Shown here piece by piece: positions 19,158 to 27,655 of a DNA stretch of 64,000 nucleotides (the first letter of the stretch is position 1; the number at the start of each line of letters is the position of its first letter). The position numbers were made by a program, and so were the translations under genes. Source of the DNA: JACNKJ01 sp964440095. GTDB lineage: Bacteria > Krumholzibacteriota > Krumholzibacteriia > JACNKJ01. The notes under the pieces are model-generated. The model was not told the origin of the DNA. It searched no databases and saw nothing but the letters and a program-made list of their open reading frames with translations. Where the stretch lies: assembly GCA_964440095.1 (NCBI GenBank), contig CAYTPZ010000001.1:262013-326012 (forward strand). Direction: 5' to 3'.

Positions 19158-19702
19158 GCGAGCCCCGGTACGCCATGGTCATCGACACGAAAACCTGCGT
19201 CGGCTGCAGCGCCTGCGTGATTGGTTGCAAAACCGAAAACGACACGCCGGATGGCTACACCCGCGATTGGATCGTCACCGAAACCCGTGGCACCTTCCCC
19301 GATCTCAGCATGACCATCACTTCACAGCGATGCAATCACTGCGAGGACGCTCCCTGCGTGAGGGCCTGCCCCACGGGCGCGTCCCATTATGCGGATGGCG
19401 GTCAGGTGAAAGTGAGTCGCAACAAGTGCACAGGGTGCAAAGCCTGCATCTCCGCCTGCCCCTACGGCGCTCGTTATCTGCACCCGGAAACGCGCACCGT
19501 GGACAAGTGCACCTTCTGCTATCACCGCATCGCGGAAGGTTTGACCACCACGTCCTGTCAGGAAATCTGCCCCACCACCAGTATCGTTTTCGGAGACCTG
19601 AACGATCCTGACAGTGAAGTGGTCGATTTGCTGGCCAGGAGAAAATACTTCACCCTGCGTCCCGATGCGGGAACTGAACCGCAGGTCTACTACCTGATCT
19701 AG
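19154..19702 (+). CDS. Four-cluster [4Fe-4S] ferredoxin subunit, PsrB-like
   Basis: This 182-residue electron-transfer subunit links the molybdoenzyme to the membrane subunits. It has 16 cysteines in four groups: C15-C18-C21-C25, C60-C63-C68-C72, C92-C95-C98-C102 and C119-C122-C135-C139, enough for four [4Fe-4S] clusters, the PsrB/DmsB pattern. It has no signal peptide, so it is presumably exported with the Tat-bearing catalytic subunit. Its ATG overlaps the stop of the catalytic gene and follows AAGGAGG. Confidence 0.95.
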   Translation: MSEPRYAMVIDTKTCVGCSACVIGCKTENDTPDGYTRDWIVTETRGTFPDLSMTITSQRCNHCEDAPCVRACPTGASHYADGGQVKVSRNKCTGCKACISACPYGARYLHPETRTVDKCTFCYHRIAEGLTTTSCQEICPTTSIVFGDLNDPDSEVVDLLARRKYFTLRPDAGTEPQVYYLI

Positions 19703-19711
19703 GAGGTGAGC

Positions 19712-20671
19712 ATGCTTGAAATAACCAACAACCGCATGAACCCCTTCATCGATCCCAACATCCATGTTTGGCATGGTGAAGTTGCGGCCGATCTGTTTCT
19801 TGCGGCCATGGTCGGTGGGATCATGGCAATCACGGCCGTGCTCTATCTTTGGGCTCCCAGAAAAGAGTGTTCCCGCGGCTTCTGCCTGTTGCCATGGATC
19901 TCTCCCTTGCTGATCTCATTCTGCCTGCTTTTCCTCTGGATCGATCTGGGCAACAAAATCAACGCCTTCCGATTCTTCTTCGTACTGAAGTCCTACAGCT
20001 TCATGTCCTGGGGATCATGGATCATCCTCATGACCTATCCTGCCAGCATGCTCTTCGCCTGGTCGGGCTCTCCCCAGGATTTCAAAGATCGCTGGCTAAA
20101 AAGGCTGCCCTTCGTCGCCGGAATTGGCGCCTGGGCCGACCGGCATCGAAATGGCCTGGCCATTTGGAATTTCATCACAGGATGCGCACTGGGTTTATAC
20201 ACCGGCGCACTTTTGGCATTCTACGCGGCGCGTCCTCTTTGGAATTCACCCATCCTCCCCCTTCTATTCCTGAGCTCGGGCCTGGCCTGCGCAGCGGCTT
20301 ACATGTTGCTGGTTAAACTCACGGATAAGGAGAGGATGGTCGTCAGCCGCATTCTGGTAGGCGCTCTCATTTCTCAGGCCCTCATGAACGCACTCTGGTT
20401 CATGGGTCTGGAAACGGCCTCCGACAGCGGCCGGATGGCCCTGGATCTTTTCACAGGCAAACAATATACCGCCGCCTACTGGTCGCTCGTCGTGGGCATG
20501 GGTCTTGTCATACCTTTGATGACGGCCTGGTTCAGAAAACTCCAAAGCCAAGGGCTTCAGCGGGCGGTAACCTTCTTTGTTCTGGCCGGTGCATTCGCAC
20601 TTCGTTGGTTGATTATTTACGCCGGGCAGCATGCGGATGCCGCCGGGCACGTCGCGGGATTGGGAGGCTAG
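19712..20671 (+). CDS. NrfD/PsrC-type membrane subunit, first copy
   Basis: A quinone-interacting integral membrane subunit (319 residues, about eight or nine helices). The start is ATG 19712, five bases after AGGAGG; its N-terminus MLEITNNRMNPFIDP aligns residue by residue with that of the next gene. The GEVAADLFLAAMVGGIMA segment is the first NrfD helix, and FLWIDLGNKINAFRFFF is a conserved NrfD stretch. It should exchange electrons between the quinone pool and the ferredoxin subunit. Two different copies in tandem are unusual. Confidence 0.92.
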   Translation: MLEITNNRMNPFIDPNIHVWHGEVAADLFLAAMVGGIMAITAVLYLWAPRKECSRGFCLLPWISPLLISFCLLFLWIDLGNKINAFRFFFVLKSYSFMSWGSWIILMTYPASMLFAWSGSPQDFKDRWLKRLPFVAGIGAWADRHRNGLAIWNFITGCALGLYTGALLAFYAARPLWNSPILPLLFLSSGLACAAAYMLLVKLTDKERMVVSRILVGALISQALMNALWFMGLETASDSGRMALDLFTGKQYTAAYWSLVVGMGLVIPLMTAWFRKLQSQGLQRAVTFFVLAGAFALRWLIIYAGQHADAAGHVAGLGG

Positions 20672-20672
20672 A

Positions 20673-21626
20673 ATGGTCGAGATCACTCACAATCGCATGA
20701 ACCCCTTCATAGATCCGGATCTGCACATCTGGCACGGTGAGGTGGCGGCCTACCTCTTCCTAGGAGGCCTGGCCGCAGGAGTCATGCTGCTCACGGGTCT
20801 TTTGCGTATCTGGAAGCCGAAACTGGACCGGTCTCGGCAACTGGCGCTCATTCCCTGGCTGGCTCCCATTCTAATCTCGCTGGGGATGTTTTTTCTCTGG
20901 TTGGATCTGGGCAACAGGATCAACGCCTTCCGCTTCTTCTTCACCTTCAAAGTCTGGTCGCCCATGTCCTGGGGCGCCTGGATTCTCCTGCTCATCTATC
21001 CGAGTTCCATCCTTTTTTCCTGGTCTGAGACTCCGCGTGATATTCGCGATCGTCTCATCAAGCGGTTCTCTTTGCTCGGAGCACTCGATCGCTGGACAAT
21101 GCCAAGGCGCGACACCCTCGCTTTCTGGAGCATGGGTGTTGGGATGCTTCTGGGAATCTACACCGGTGTTCTTTTAGGAAGCGTGGCGGCGCGCCCCCTT
21201 TGGAATTCCGCCCTCCTCGGCCCCCTCTTTTTGGTTTCGGGAATTTCCACGGCCGCGGCTTTGACACTCCTGTTCAAAATCCGCGACGAGGAACGTGTGA
21301 TCTTCTCTCGAATCGACATGGTTTTCATTCTCGTCGAATTGGCCTTCCTGGCTTTGTGGCTCATCACTCTCGCCTCGGGTGGCGCAAGCTATCAGGCGGC
21401 GGCGGAACTCTTCTGGGGCGGATCCTATACCGCCGCATTCTGGAGTTTGGTGGTCGCCCTGGGACTTGTTGTACCACTGCTGGCAGAGTGGCTCGAAAAA
21501 AGACATCAGGTCATTCCCGGCAGAGCTGCCGCTATTCTGGTTCTTATCGGCGGTTTTGCATTGCGTTGGATTCTCGTCTTCGCGGGACAGAACTCCAGCT
21601 GGGTGACCCAGCTTTCGTCACACTAG
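20673..21626 (+). CDS. NrfD/PsrC-type membrane subunit, second copy
   Basis: A 317-residue paralogue of the preceding protein. The N-terminus MVEITHNRMNPFIDPDLHIW and the WLDLGNRINAFRFFF segment match the first copy closely, while the loops and C-termini diverge; by eye roughly half the residues are shared. It starts at ATG 20673, one base after the first copy's stop, with GGAGG five bases upstream. The two may form a heterodimeric anchor or serve different partners. Confidence 0.92.
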   Translation: MVEITHNRMNPFIDPDLHIWHGEVAAYLFLGGLAAGVMLLTGLLRIWKPKLDRSRQLALIPWLAPILISLGMFFLWLDLGNRINAFRFFFTFKVWSPMSWGAWILLLIYPSSILFSWSETPRDIRDRLIKRFSLLGALDRWTMPRRDTLAFWSMGVGMLLGIYTGVLLGSVAARPLWNSALLGPLFLVSGISTAAALTLLFKIRDEERVIFSRIDMVFILVELAFLALWLITLASGGASYQAAAELFWGGSYTAAFWSLVVALGLVVPLLAEWLEKRHQVIPGRAAAILVLIGGFALRWILVFAGQNSSWVTQLSSH

Positions 21627-21638
21627 AAAAGGACTGAG

Positions 21639-22151
21639 ATGCCTAAGAACTATTGGAACCCATACCTGGCAGGCCTGCTCCTCGGCCTCACCCTGCTGGC
21701 AGCATTTATGGTGGCAGGCCAGGGCCTGGGCGCCAGTGCGGCTCCCAAACGCATCGTCGCTTTGGGTTGCGAATCCATCAATGCGCAGTGGGCAGAGTCC
21801 AACACGGCCATCAACAAGTATTTCCAGGGCGAAAATGCGCACCCGCTCAAGAACTGGCTCATCCTTGAAGTCGTCGGCGTTCTGCTGGGTGGATTCATCG
21901 GTGCGGTCAGCGCGGGAAGACTCAAGGGCGAGGTGCTGCGCGGGCCACGCATTTCCATTCGGGGTCGCCTGCTCTATGCCTTCTTCGGTGGGGCTCTCAT
22001 GGGTCTCGCTGCGGCTATCGGACGAGGATGCACATCAGGGCAGGCTCTTTCGGGCGGCGGCACCCTGGCCGCCGGCGGCTGGGCCTACATGATGATGTTC
22101 TTCGGCGGCGCCTACGCAGTTGCATGGCTGGTTAGGAGGCAGTGGACATGA
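21639..22151 (+). CDS. YeeE/YedE-family sulfur-compound transporter, half-size
   Basis: A 170-residue membrane protein with four to five helices, belonging to the YeeE/YedE (TsuA/PmpA) family, members of which import thiosulfate or other sulfur compounds. Family hallmarks are the cysteine signatures VALGCESINAQ (about residue 45) and GRGCTSGQALSGGGTLAAGG (about residue 128). TsuA relays thiosulfate through conserved cysteines of this kind. Half-length members usually work in pairs; the next gene, overlapping by four bases, supplies the partner. Confidence 0.88.
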   Translation: MPKNYWNPYLAGLLLGLTLLAAFMVAGQGLGASAAPKRIVALGCESINAQWAESNTAINKYFQGENAHPLKNWLILEVVGVLLGGFIGAVSAGRLKGEVLRGPRISIRGRLLYAFFGGALMGLAAAIGRGCTSGQALSGGGTLAAGGWAYMMMFFGGAYAVAWLVRRQWT

Positions 22152-23338
22152 GTAACCTCTTCCCCCTGGAATTCACGGGCGAGCAGTTCCGACTTCTCAC
22201 CGGTATCGGTATTGGCTTCTTCTTCGGCTTCTCATTGGAACGCGCCGGATTCGGCAACGCCAGGAAACTCGCCGGCCAGTTCTATCTGAACGACATGGCG
22301 GTCTTCAAGGTGATGTTTACCGCTGTTCTCGTCGCCATGACAGGTGTTTTTTCCCTCTCGGCCTGGGGCTTATTGGACCTGGGTGAGCTTTGGATCAACC
22401 CCACCTTCCTCTGGGCCCAGCTTTTTGCTGGCTTTGTTCTTGGAATCGGCTTCGTCATGAGCGGGCTTTGTCCGGGAACTTCCGTGGTGAGTATGGCCTC
22501 GGGCAAGCTAGACGGATTCGTCACAGTGCTGGGCACTTTTTTCGGCGTCCTCGTCTTCACTTTGCTCTTCGATAAACTGCCGGCGCTTCGCAGTCTCTAT
22601 TCGGCTGGATCGGGCGAGGTCATTCTTCTGCACGAAATCTTCCCCTTCAAGTTCCCCGCCCTCTGCCTCATCATGACCGTGATTCTTGTGGCCTTGGGTG
22701 CCTTCATCTTCGCCGAACGAGTGGAGAAGATCTATCAGAAGAAACTCGGTCCTGGACCCCTTACAGGTCCCAATCGGCCGCGCATGAAGTACTATGTATT
22801 GGGACCCATGTTCCTTATCGCCCTGGCGGCGGCCATCTATGACAAACCCGTCGTCCCTGAGCCAGAGCCCCTGGACCTGGTGGCTATTGAACCCTTGAAC
22901 CTTGCCGAGCGCATTATCGATGGAGATCCAACCTTGGTGATTCTCGACCTGCGCTCGGAAGAGGCCTTCGCTGAGAAGAACCTCCCAGGCGCGAAACTCC
23001 TTCGCACCCTCGGCGATCCTGCCGACTACCTTTCGAATTTATCAGAAGGTATGGCGGTGGTTCTCTACAACCAACAGGCCACCGAAAGCGAAGTGCCAGG
23101 CACCTGGCCCGCGGGTCTTGATTACTTCGCGATGCGCGGAGGATTCGAGGCATGGAAACGGGAAGTGCTCACACCTCGTGAGATGAACGGAAGCAGTTTG
23201 AAGGAACAGGATTTCACGCGTCGTCAGAATCAGATCGCCGGCTTCTTCAGCGGCACGCGTGTGCAGTCCAAGGCTACTGCACCTCCACCTCCCATGAGCG
23301 GCGGGAAGAAAAAGAAAAAACCCGAAGGCGGTTGTTAG
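22148..23338 (+). CDS. YeeE/YedE transporter fused to a rhodanese-like domain lacking the catalytic cysteine
   Basis: ATG 22148, overlapping the previous stop as ATGA and eight bases from AGGAGG, gives 396 residues. Residues 1-230 form a YeeE/YedE membrane domain with FSLERAGFGNARKLAG and FVMSGLCPGTSVVSMASGK. Residues about 245-345 form a rhodanese-like domain (VILDLRSEEAFAEKNLPGAK ... AMRGGFEAW), but the position of the sulfur-carrying cysteine is asparagine (VVLYNQQATE), so it is unlikely to be a sulfurtransferase and may instead bind a substrate or partner. The C-terminal tail has five lysines in a row and ends in GGC. The overlap with the half-size transporter suggests a two-subunit channel. 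Confidence 0.88.
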   Translation: MSNLFPLEFTGEQFRLLTGIGIGFFFGFSLERAGFGNARKLAGQFYLNDMAVFKVMFTAVLVAMTGVFSLSAWGLLDLGELWINPTFLWAQLFAGFVLGIGFVMSGLCPGTSVVSMASGKLDGFVTVLGTFFGVLVFTLLFDKLPALRSLYSAGSGEVILLHEIFPFKFPALCLIMTVILVALGAFIFAERVEKIYQKKLGPGPLTGPNRPRMKYYVLGPMFLIALAAAIYDKPVVPEPEPLDLVAIEPLNLAERIIDGDPTLVILDLRSEEAFAEKNLPGAKLLRTLGDPADYLSNLSEGMAVVLYNQQATESEVPGTWPAGLDYFAMRGGFEAWKREVLTPREMNGSSLKEQDFTRRQNQIAGFFSGTRVQSKATAPPPPMSGGKKKKKPEGGC

Positions 23339-23339
23339 A

Positions 23340-23873
23340 GTGAAACCGCGTCCCTTCCTGCTCTGCGGTGGTCAGAGTCGCCGTATGGGAAGGGACAAAG
23401 CACTCATGGAACATCCCTTGGGCGGAACAATGCTGGAACGGGCGGTCCGGTTACTGGAAGCAGTACTGGGGACGCCCATTCTGCTTTCGGGGGACGGATC
23501 ACGATACCAAGATTTCGGATACCCCGAGATCGCCGATGCGCGCCTTGACTGCGGGCCCTTGGGTGGAATTCTCGCTGCCATTGAGCATACCTCGCCGGCA
23601 CCGGCGCTCATCATGGCCGTGGACATGCCATTTATTGCCGAGGAAGATCTCATAACGCTTTTAAAATCCCAAGGGCCCAGCCTCACTCTGGCCCAGGGTG
23701 AAGGGCGCCTGCATCCCGCTTTTTCCATTTGGGATTCGACAACTCAGCCGCACTTGCGTGAAGCGCTTGAAGAGAATCGCTTCGCACTCATACCCTTGGC
23801 AGAAGCATTGGATCCGGTACTGGTTGAGCTACCGGCCGAGCATCTAGCGAATTGGAATGAGCCACAGAAATAG
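23340..23873 (+). CDS. mobA: Molybdenum cofactor guanylyltransferase
   Basis: MobA attaches GMP to molybdopterin to make the bis-MGD cofactor used by DMSO-reductase-family enzymes. The 177-residue protein has the nucleotidyltransferase signature LLCGGQSRRMGRDKA at residues 7-21, CGPLGGILAAIE near residue 70 and the metal-binding MAVDMPF near residue 92. It starts at GTG 23340, one base past the transporter stop. Its place at the end of the operon fits local supply of cofactor for the PsrA-like enzyme. Confidence 0.9.
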   Translation: MKPRPFLLCGGQSRRMGRDKALMEHPLGGTMLERAVRLLEAVLGTPILLSGDGSRYQDFGYPEIADARLDCGPLGGILAAIEHTSPAPALIMAVDMPFIAEEDLITLLKSQGPSLTLAQGEGRLHPAFSIWDSTTQPHLREALEENRFALIPLAEALDPVLVELPAEHLANWNEPQK

Positions 23874-23898
23874 AGGACTTTAAAGAAGATTCCGAAGA

Positions 23899-24672
23899 CT
23901 AGAGTTTGATCTCGACACCCACGGGACAGTGATCGCTTCCCATCACATCCGGGCTGATCCATGCGTCGACCAAGGTGTCTTTGATGTTCTTGCTCAGGAA
24001 AAAATAATCGATGCGCCAGCCGATGTTCCGCTGACGAGCGCCACTGCGCATGCTCCACCAGCTGTACTGTTCGGGGATATCCCCCTTAATTACGCGAAGA
24101 CTGTCCACCCATCCCTTAGCCAGCATGCCGTCGATCCATTTGCGTTCTTCTGGAAGGAAGCCGCTGACCTGCTCGTTTTCTTTCGGGCGGGCCAGGTCGA
24201 TGGCCTGGTGCGCCGTGTTCACATCGCCGCAAACCAGGATGCGCTTTCCTCGGCTCACGCGACCGTTCATCTTCTTTTGAATTTCGCGATAGAAATCCAT
24301 CTTGTATTCCAGACGAATATCGCTGGCCTTGCCGTTTGGGAAGTAGACATTGTAGAGGAGGAAGTCCTCGTGATCGGTAATCAACACGCGACCTTCCGAG
24401 TCGAAACGCTCGACACCCAGGCCGGCCTTGGCCTTCACCAGGGGCAGCCCATCGCGCACATAGGTGACCACGCCGGAGTATCCCTTTTTATCCGCCGAGG
24501 CGAAGTGGGCTGTCCACCCTTCGGGGGCGGTGAGAGATTCGTCCAGTTGATCGGGATGGGCCTTGGTTTCCTGCAGGCAAACCACGTCGAGGTCCGAAGA
24601 CCAGATCCAATCCAGAGCTTCCTTGCGCTGGACGGCGCGAATGCCGTTTACGTTCCAGCTGATGAGCTTCAT
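23899..24672 (-). CDS. xth: Exodeoxyribonuclease III (AP endonuclease)
   Basis: A 257-residue ExoIII-family enzyme for base-excision repair: it cuts at abasic sites and trims 3' ends. Family residues are in order: SWNVNGIRA near the N-terminus (metal site), CLQETKAH (catalytic Glu, about residue 34), YNVYFPNG, CGDVNTAHQAIDL (Asp/Asn pair), IDYFFLS and GSDHCPVGV (catalytic His, C-terminal). ATG with AAAGG upstream. It is the last gene of the resB-ccsA-moaDE-pepA-acpS operon, converging on mobA with a 25-base gap that lacks an obvious hairpin. Confidence 0.95.
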   Translation of the reverse strand: MKLISWNVNGIRAVQRKEALDWIWSSDLDVVCLQETKAHPDQLDESLTAPEGWTAHFASADKKGYSGVVTYVRDGLPLVKAKAGLGVERFDSEGRVLITDHEDFLLYNVYFPNGKASDIRLEYKMDFYREIQKKMNGRVSRGKRILVCGDVNTAHQAIDLARPKENEQVSGFLPEERKWIDGMLAKGWVDSLRVIKGDIPEQYSWWSMRSGARQRNIGWRIDYFFLSKNIKDTLVDAWISPDVMGSDHCPVGVEIKL

Positions 24673-24682
24673 GGTCGCCTTT

Positions 24683-25171
24683 CTACAAATCGCCTTTGGG
24701 TTCCCCGCTCGCCCCGCCGCCGAACTGATCTAGCCAGAAATCGATTTCCTCGGAGGTGGAACTCTCCGGTTTCTCGCTGGCGTCTTCGCCTTTCTTGGGA
24801 CGCAAGAGCCTGGACGCCATAGCCTCGGCGCTTTCAATCTGAGCACCCAGCGCCCGTGCCTTGCGGCCGATATCTTTTTCATCCGAGCTCACCACGGTCA
24901 CCGTCTTGGGATTGGCGTGGCGCTCCAAGGAATTCATGATCCAAGCATCGGCGCTGGGTGCGAAGATTACACGTATGGGACCGGGAGCCTGGTCTCGCCC
25001 CGAGGCCAGTCCGTCGAAGACCACGGTCCAGCGCTCGCGGCTCTTGAAGACCCGTGGCGCCAACATTCTTAAAAAGGTCTCACGGGCTTCTTCCAAATCT
25101 TCCTGCATGATCTGCCCCAAACTGCCAATCTTATGCATGACGTTGAAGGCATCCACCCAGCGCTCACTCAA
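24683..25171 (-). CDS. NYN-domain RNA-binding nuclease-like protein (YacP/DUF901 family)
   Basis: The 162-residue protein opens with WVDAFNVMHKIG, the YacP/Rae1 version of the NYN (PIN-like) domain, followed by VVFDG near residue 50 and VVSSDEKDIGRKARALGA near residue 95, carrying the acidic residues of the metal site. YacP relatives cleave mRNA at the ribosome (Rae1 in Bacillus). The last 45 residues are charged and probably disordered. The start is TTG 25171, six bases after GGAG and overlapping acpS by eight bases. Confidence 0.85.
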   Translation of the reverse strand: MSERWVDAFNVMHKIGSLGQIMQEDLEEARETFLRMLAPRVFKSRERWTVVFDGLASGRDQAPGPIRVIFAPSADAWIMNSLERHANPKTVTVVSSDEKDIGRKARALGAQIESAEAMASRLLRPKKGEDASEKPESSTSEEIDFWLDQFGGGASGEPKGDL

Positions 25172-25553
25172 TCGGATCTCCTTCGAGGATGACCATGGCC
25201 ATGGCCATGCCCTCTTGGTGGCTAAGACTCAAATGGGTTCGCGTCACGCCCTGTTCCCTCAGAAGCTCGGACGCTCTCCCAGTCATTTTAAGTTCAGGTT
25301 TTCCATGTTCACCGTACACGACTTCGATCTGTTTCCAGCTGAGCCCCTGCCGCAGGCCTAATCCCAGGGCCTTCACCAAGGCTTCCTTGGCGGCGAACCT
25401 GACGGCAAAAGAGGGCCAGGGATCTCCCCGGCCCTCGCAATGGGCTTTTTCGCCGGGCGTGTACAAACGATCCAATATGCGATCCCCCCATTTTCCGGCC
25501 GCTTTGCGTAGCCGACGAGGATCCATGAGATCTATGCCCGTGCCGAGAATCAT
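25164..25553 (-). CDS. acpS: Holo-[acyl-carrier-protein] synthase
   Basis: AcpS transfers phosphopantetheine from CoA to acyl carrier protein. The 129 residues show the family motifs ILGTGIDLMDPRRL (Mg-binding Asp, residue 8) and FAVRFAAKEALVKALG (Glu and Lys of the active site, about residue 58), plus LSLSHQEGMAMAMV at the end. Length is typical. It lies between pepA and the NYN gene. Confidence 0.95.
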   Translation of the reverse strand: MILGTGIDLMDPRRLRKAAGKWGDRILDRLYTPGEKAHCEGRGDPWPSFAVRFAAKEALVKALGLGLRQGLSWKQIEVVYGEHGKPELKMTGRASELLREQGVTRTHLSLSHQEGMAMAMVILEGDPIE

Positions 25554-25559
25554 TCGCGG

Positions 25560-27011
25560 CTAGAAACGATCGAAGAAGTTCAAGAAGAGACGCACGCCAA
25601 AGCCGTTACCGCCCTGAGGACGAATGCCGCGCTCCTTGTCTCCCCAGGCTGCACCGGCGATATCCACATGCACCCAGGGATTGGGATCGGCGAAACGCTG
25701 CAGAAATTTGGCGGCCGTGATGGTTCCGGCGTTACGCCCTCCCGTGTTCTTGATATCAGCCACGGGGCTTTCAATGAGATAGTCATACTCTTCGAACATG
25801 GGCATGGGCCAAACACGTTCACCCGTGGCCTTGCCGCTCTCCACAAGCTTGTCGTAGTAGCCCTCGCCCTTCTCGTTGCCGAGGATGGCGGCGGTTTCAT
25901 TGCCCAGGGCCACCACACAGGCCCCCGTAAGGGTGGCCACGTCGATGATCAACTCGGGTTTGAACTCCTTCGCGTAGTTCAGACCATCCGCCAGTATGAT
26001 GCGCCCTTCCGCGTCGGTGTTCTTCACGTCGATGGTCACGCCGCTGCGTGCCTTGATGATGTCGCCGGGACGATAGGCGTCGCCGCCGGGCATGTTTTCA
26101 CAAGTGGGTACGATGCCGATGATACGATGGGGATAGTTCAACTCGGCCAAGGCGCGGAAGGTGCCGAGCACGGCCGCGGCTCCACCCATGTCGTACTTCA
26201 TCTCGTCCATGGCAGCGCCGGGCTTCAATGAAATACCGCCGCTGTCGAAGGTGATGCCTTTGCCAACCAGGGCCAGGGTGCGCTTGCCCTTGGGATTGTA
26301 TTCCATCTCGATGAGATGAGCTTCCTTGCGACTTCCCCTGCCCACCGTGAGGAGGGCATCGAAGCCCTCTTTCTCCAGCTGGGCCTGCTTCTTGATTTTC
26401 ACCTTGATGCGTCCGCCGGAATTCTTGGCGATCTCCTTGGCGGTGGCCGCCAGGTATTCGGGTCCCGCCAAATTGCCCGGCGAACACATGAGATCGCGGG
26501 CCAGCAACGTACCGGCGGCGTGGGCTTCGGCTAGCTTGCGAGCCTTGTCGGCCTTGGCCTTGGAAACCGATTCGGGCAGCAGCAGTGTCACGCGACTGAG
26601 ACACTTGCCCTTCTTCTTGGCAGGCAGATAGCGGTCGTAAACGTATCCAGACAAGAGCAGGCCGGAGACCACCTCGAATACATCGGCGTCGGCGGGCAGT
26701 ATGAATGCAGCCTGCTTCACATCCAGAGCAGCGAACGCCTTCTGTGCCGCCGCTGCGGCATCACGCCAGTGACGAGCCATGAAGGGCGCCTTGCCCAGGC
26801 CTGTCAGGAGCCAGCGTGAATTCGAGGGCCCATAGAGCAGATGAGTACCACCCAGGCCACCCTTGAAATCCTTGGTTTCGATGGGACCGCTAAGTGCCTT
26901 CCCGCCCGGAAGTTTTCGGCCTCCCAGCGACAGCTTACATTTTTCATCCATGAGGACGATGTTGTTTTCGAATCCAACCAAGGATTTCTGAGTTTTCACG
27001 CTGATTCTCAC
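25560..27011 (-). CDS. pepA: Leucyl aminopeptidase (M17 family)
   Basis: A 483-residue cytosolic dinuclear-zinc aminopeptidase. The C-terminal catalytic domain has GKGITFDSGGISLKPG (Lys and Asp ligands, about residue 255), NTDAEGRIILADGL (the NTDAEGR signature, about residue 335) and ATLTGACVVALG. The less conserved N-terminal domain spans about residues 1-165. It starts at GTG 27011, overlapping the moaE stop as GTGA. Its job here is probably peptide turnover unrelated to molybdopterin. Confidence 0.95.
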   Translation of the reverse strand: MRISVKTQKSLVGFENNIVLMDEKCKLSLGGRKLPGGKALSGPIETKDFKGGLGGTHLLYGPSNSRWLLTGLGKAPFMARHWRDAAAAAQKAFAALDVKQAAFILPADADVFEVVSGLLLSGYVYDRYLPAKKKGKCLSRVTLLLPESVSKAKADKARKLAEAHAAGTLLARDLMCSPGNLAGPEYLAATAKEIAKNSGGRIKVKIKKQAQLEKEGFDALLTVGRGSRKEAHLIEMEYNPKGKRTLALVGKGITFDSGGISLKPGAAMDEMKYDMGGAAAVLGTFRALAELNYPHRIIGIVPTCENMPGGDAYRPGDIIKARSGVTIDVKNTDAEGRIILADGLNYAKEFKPELIIDVATLTGACVVALGNETAAILGNEKGEGYYDKLVESGKATGERVWPMPMFEEYDYLIESPVADIKNTGGRNAGTITAAKFLQRFADPNPWVHVDIAGAAWGDKERGIRPQGGNGFGVRLFLNFFDRF

Positions 27012-27403
27012 GCTGACTCTCCTTCCAGGGGCACATCTTTTTTCCAGATTGGGACGATCTCCTTAAGGCGATCCACAAAATGTGCTGCGGCCGCCCAGGC
27101 CTCTTTTCGATGGGGAGCGCCGACGGCCATGGCTAATGAAGGCACGCCAACTTCCAAGCGACCCACCCGATGGATGGCCGCTACCTTCAAGGGACCGAAT
27201 TCCTGGCACAATTCATCGCCGATTTGGCGCATCTTGGCCAGAGCCATTTCCCGATAGGCAGTGTATTCCAGTGCCGAAACGGGACCCTCTGCCCCACTTT
27301 CGCGGACCACGCCGAGAAATGTGACTACGGCGCCGTGGCCCGGATCGCTCACCTCGGCGATGAGGGGATCAAGCTCCAGAGCTTCTTCGCGGATGTCGAA
27401 CAC
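27008..27403 (-). CDS. moaE: Molybdopterin synthase catalytic subunit MoaE
   Basis: MoaE, with MoaD, inserts two sulfurs into precursor Z to make molybdopterin. The 131-residue protein has GAVVTFLGVVRESG (about residues 24-37), LEYTAYREMALAKM, AAIHRVGRLEVGVPSLAMAV (about 75-94) and the C-terminal VPIWKKDV, where the lysines line the active site. It starts with GTG directly after the moaD TAG. Adjacency to moaD, and mobA in the neighbouring operon, points to local demand for the cofactor. Confidence 0.95.
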   Translation of the reverse strand: MFDIREEALELDPLIAEVSDPGHGAVVTFLGVVRESGAEGPVSALEYTAYREMALAKMRQIGDELCQEFGPLKVAAIHRVGRLEVGVPSLAMAVGAPHRKEAWAAAAHFVDRLKEIVPIWKKDVPLEGESA

Positions 27404-27655
27404 CTATCCTCCCGAGACCGGTGGGAAAAAGGCCACGATATCGCCGGCGGCCAACACGCGATCGGATGGGACATATTCCTCATTCACTGCGCAGAGCCTT
27501 TGGGTTGAGACCTTTGAGAGTTCGGCAAACTCGGTGCAGAGGGCATCCCAAAGCGAGGCCACGGTGGCCTCGCTCGGGAGCTCGAATTCGAAATCATCTT
27601 TTGCGGCCGCTTCGGCGAATGCGCCGAAGAGCTTCACCCGAAAGTGACCGGTCAC
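27404..27655 (-). CDS. moaD: Molybdopterin synthase sulfur carrier subunit MoaD
   Basis: A ubiquitin-fold sulfur carrier whose C-terminal Gly-Gly becomes a thiocarboxylate. The protein ends FFPPVSGG, the diagnostic tail. I place the start at GTG 27655, which overlaps the ccsA stop as GTGA and lies seven bases after GGAAGG, giving 83 residues (first segment FRVKLFGAFAEAA); an ATG five codons upstream is also possible. Adjacent to its partner moaE. Confidence 0.93.
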   Translation of the reverse strand: MTGHFRVKLFGAFAEAAAKDDFEFELPSEATVASLWDALCTEFAELSKVSTQRLCAVNEEYVPSDRVLAAGDIVAFFPPVSGG

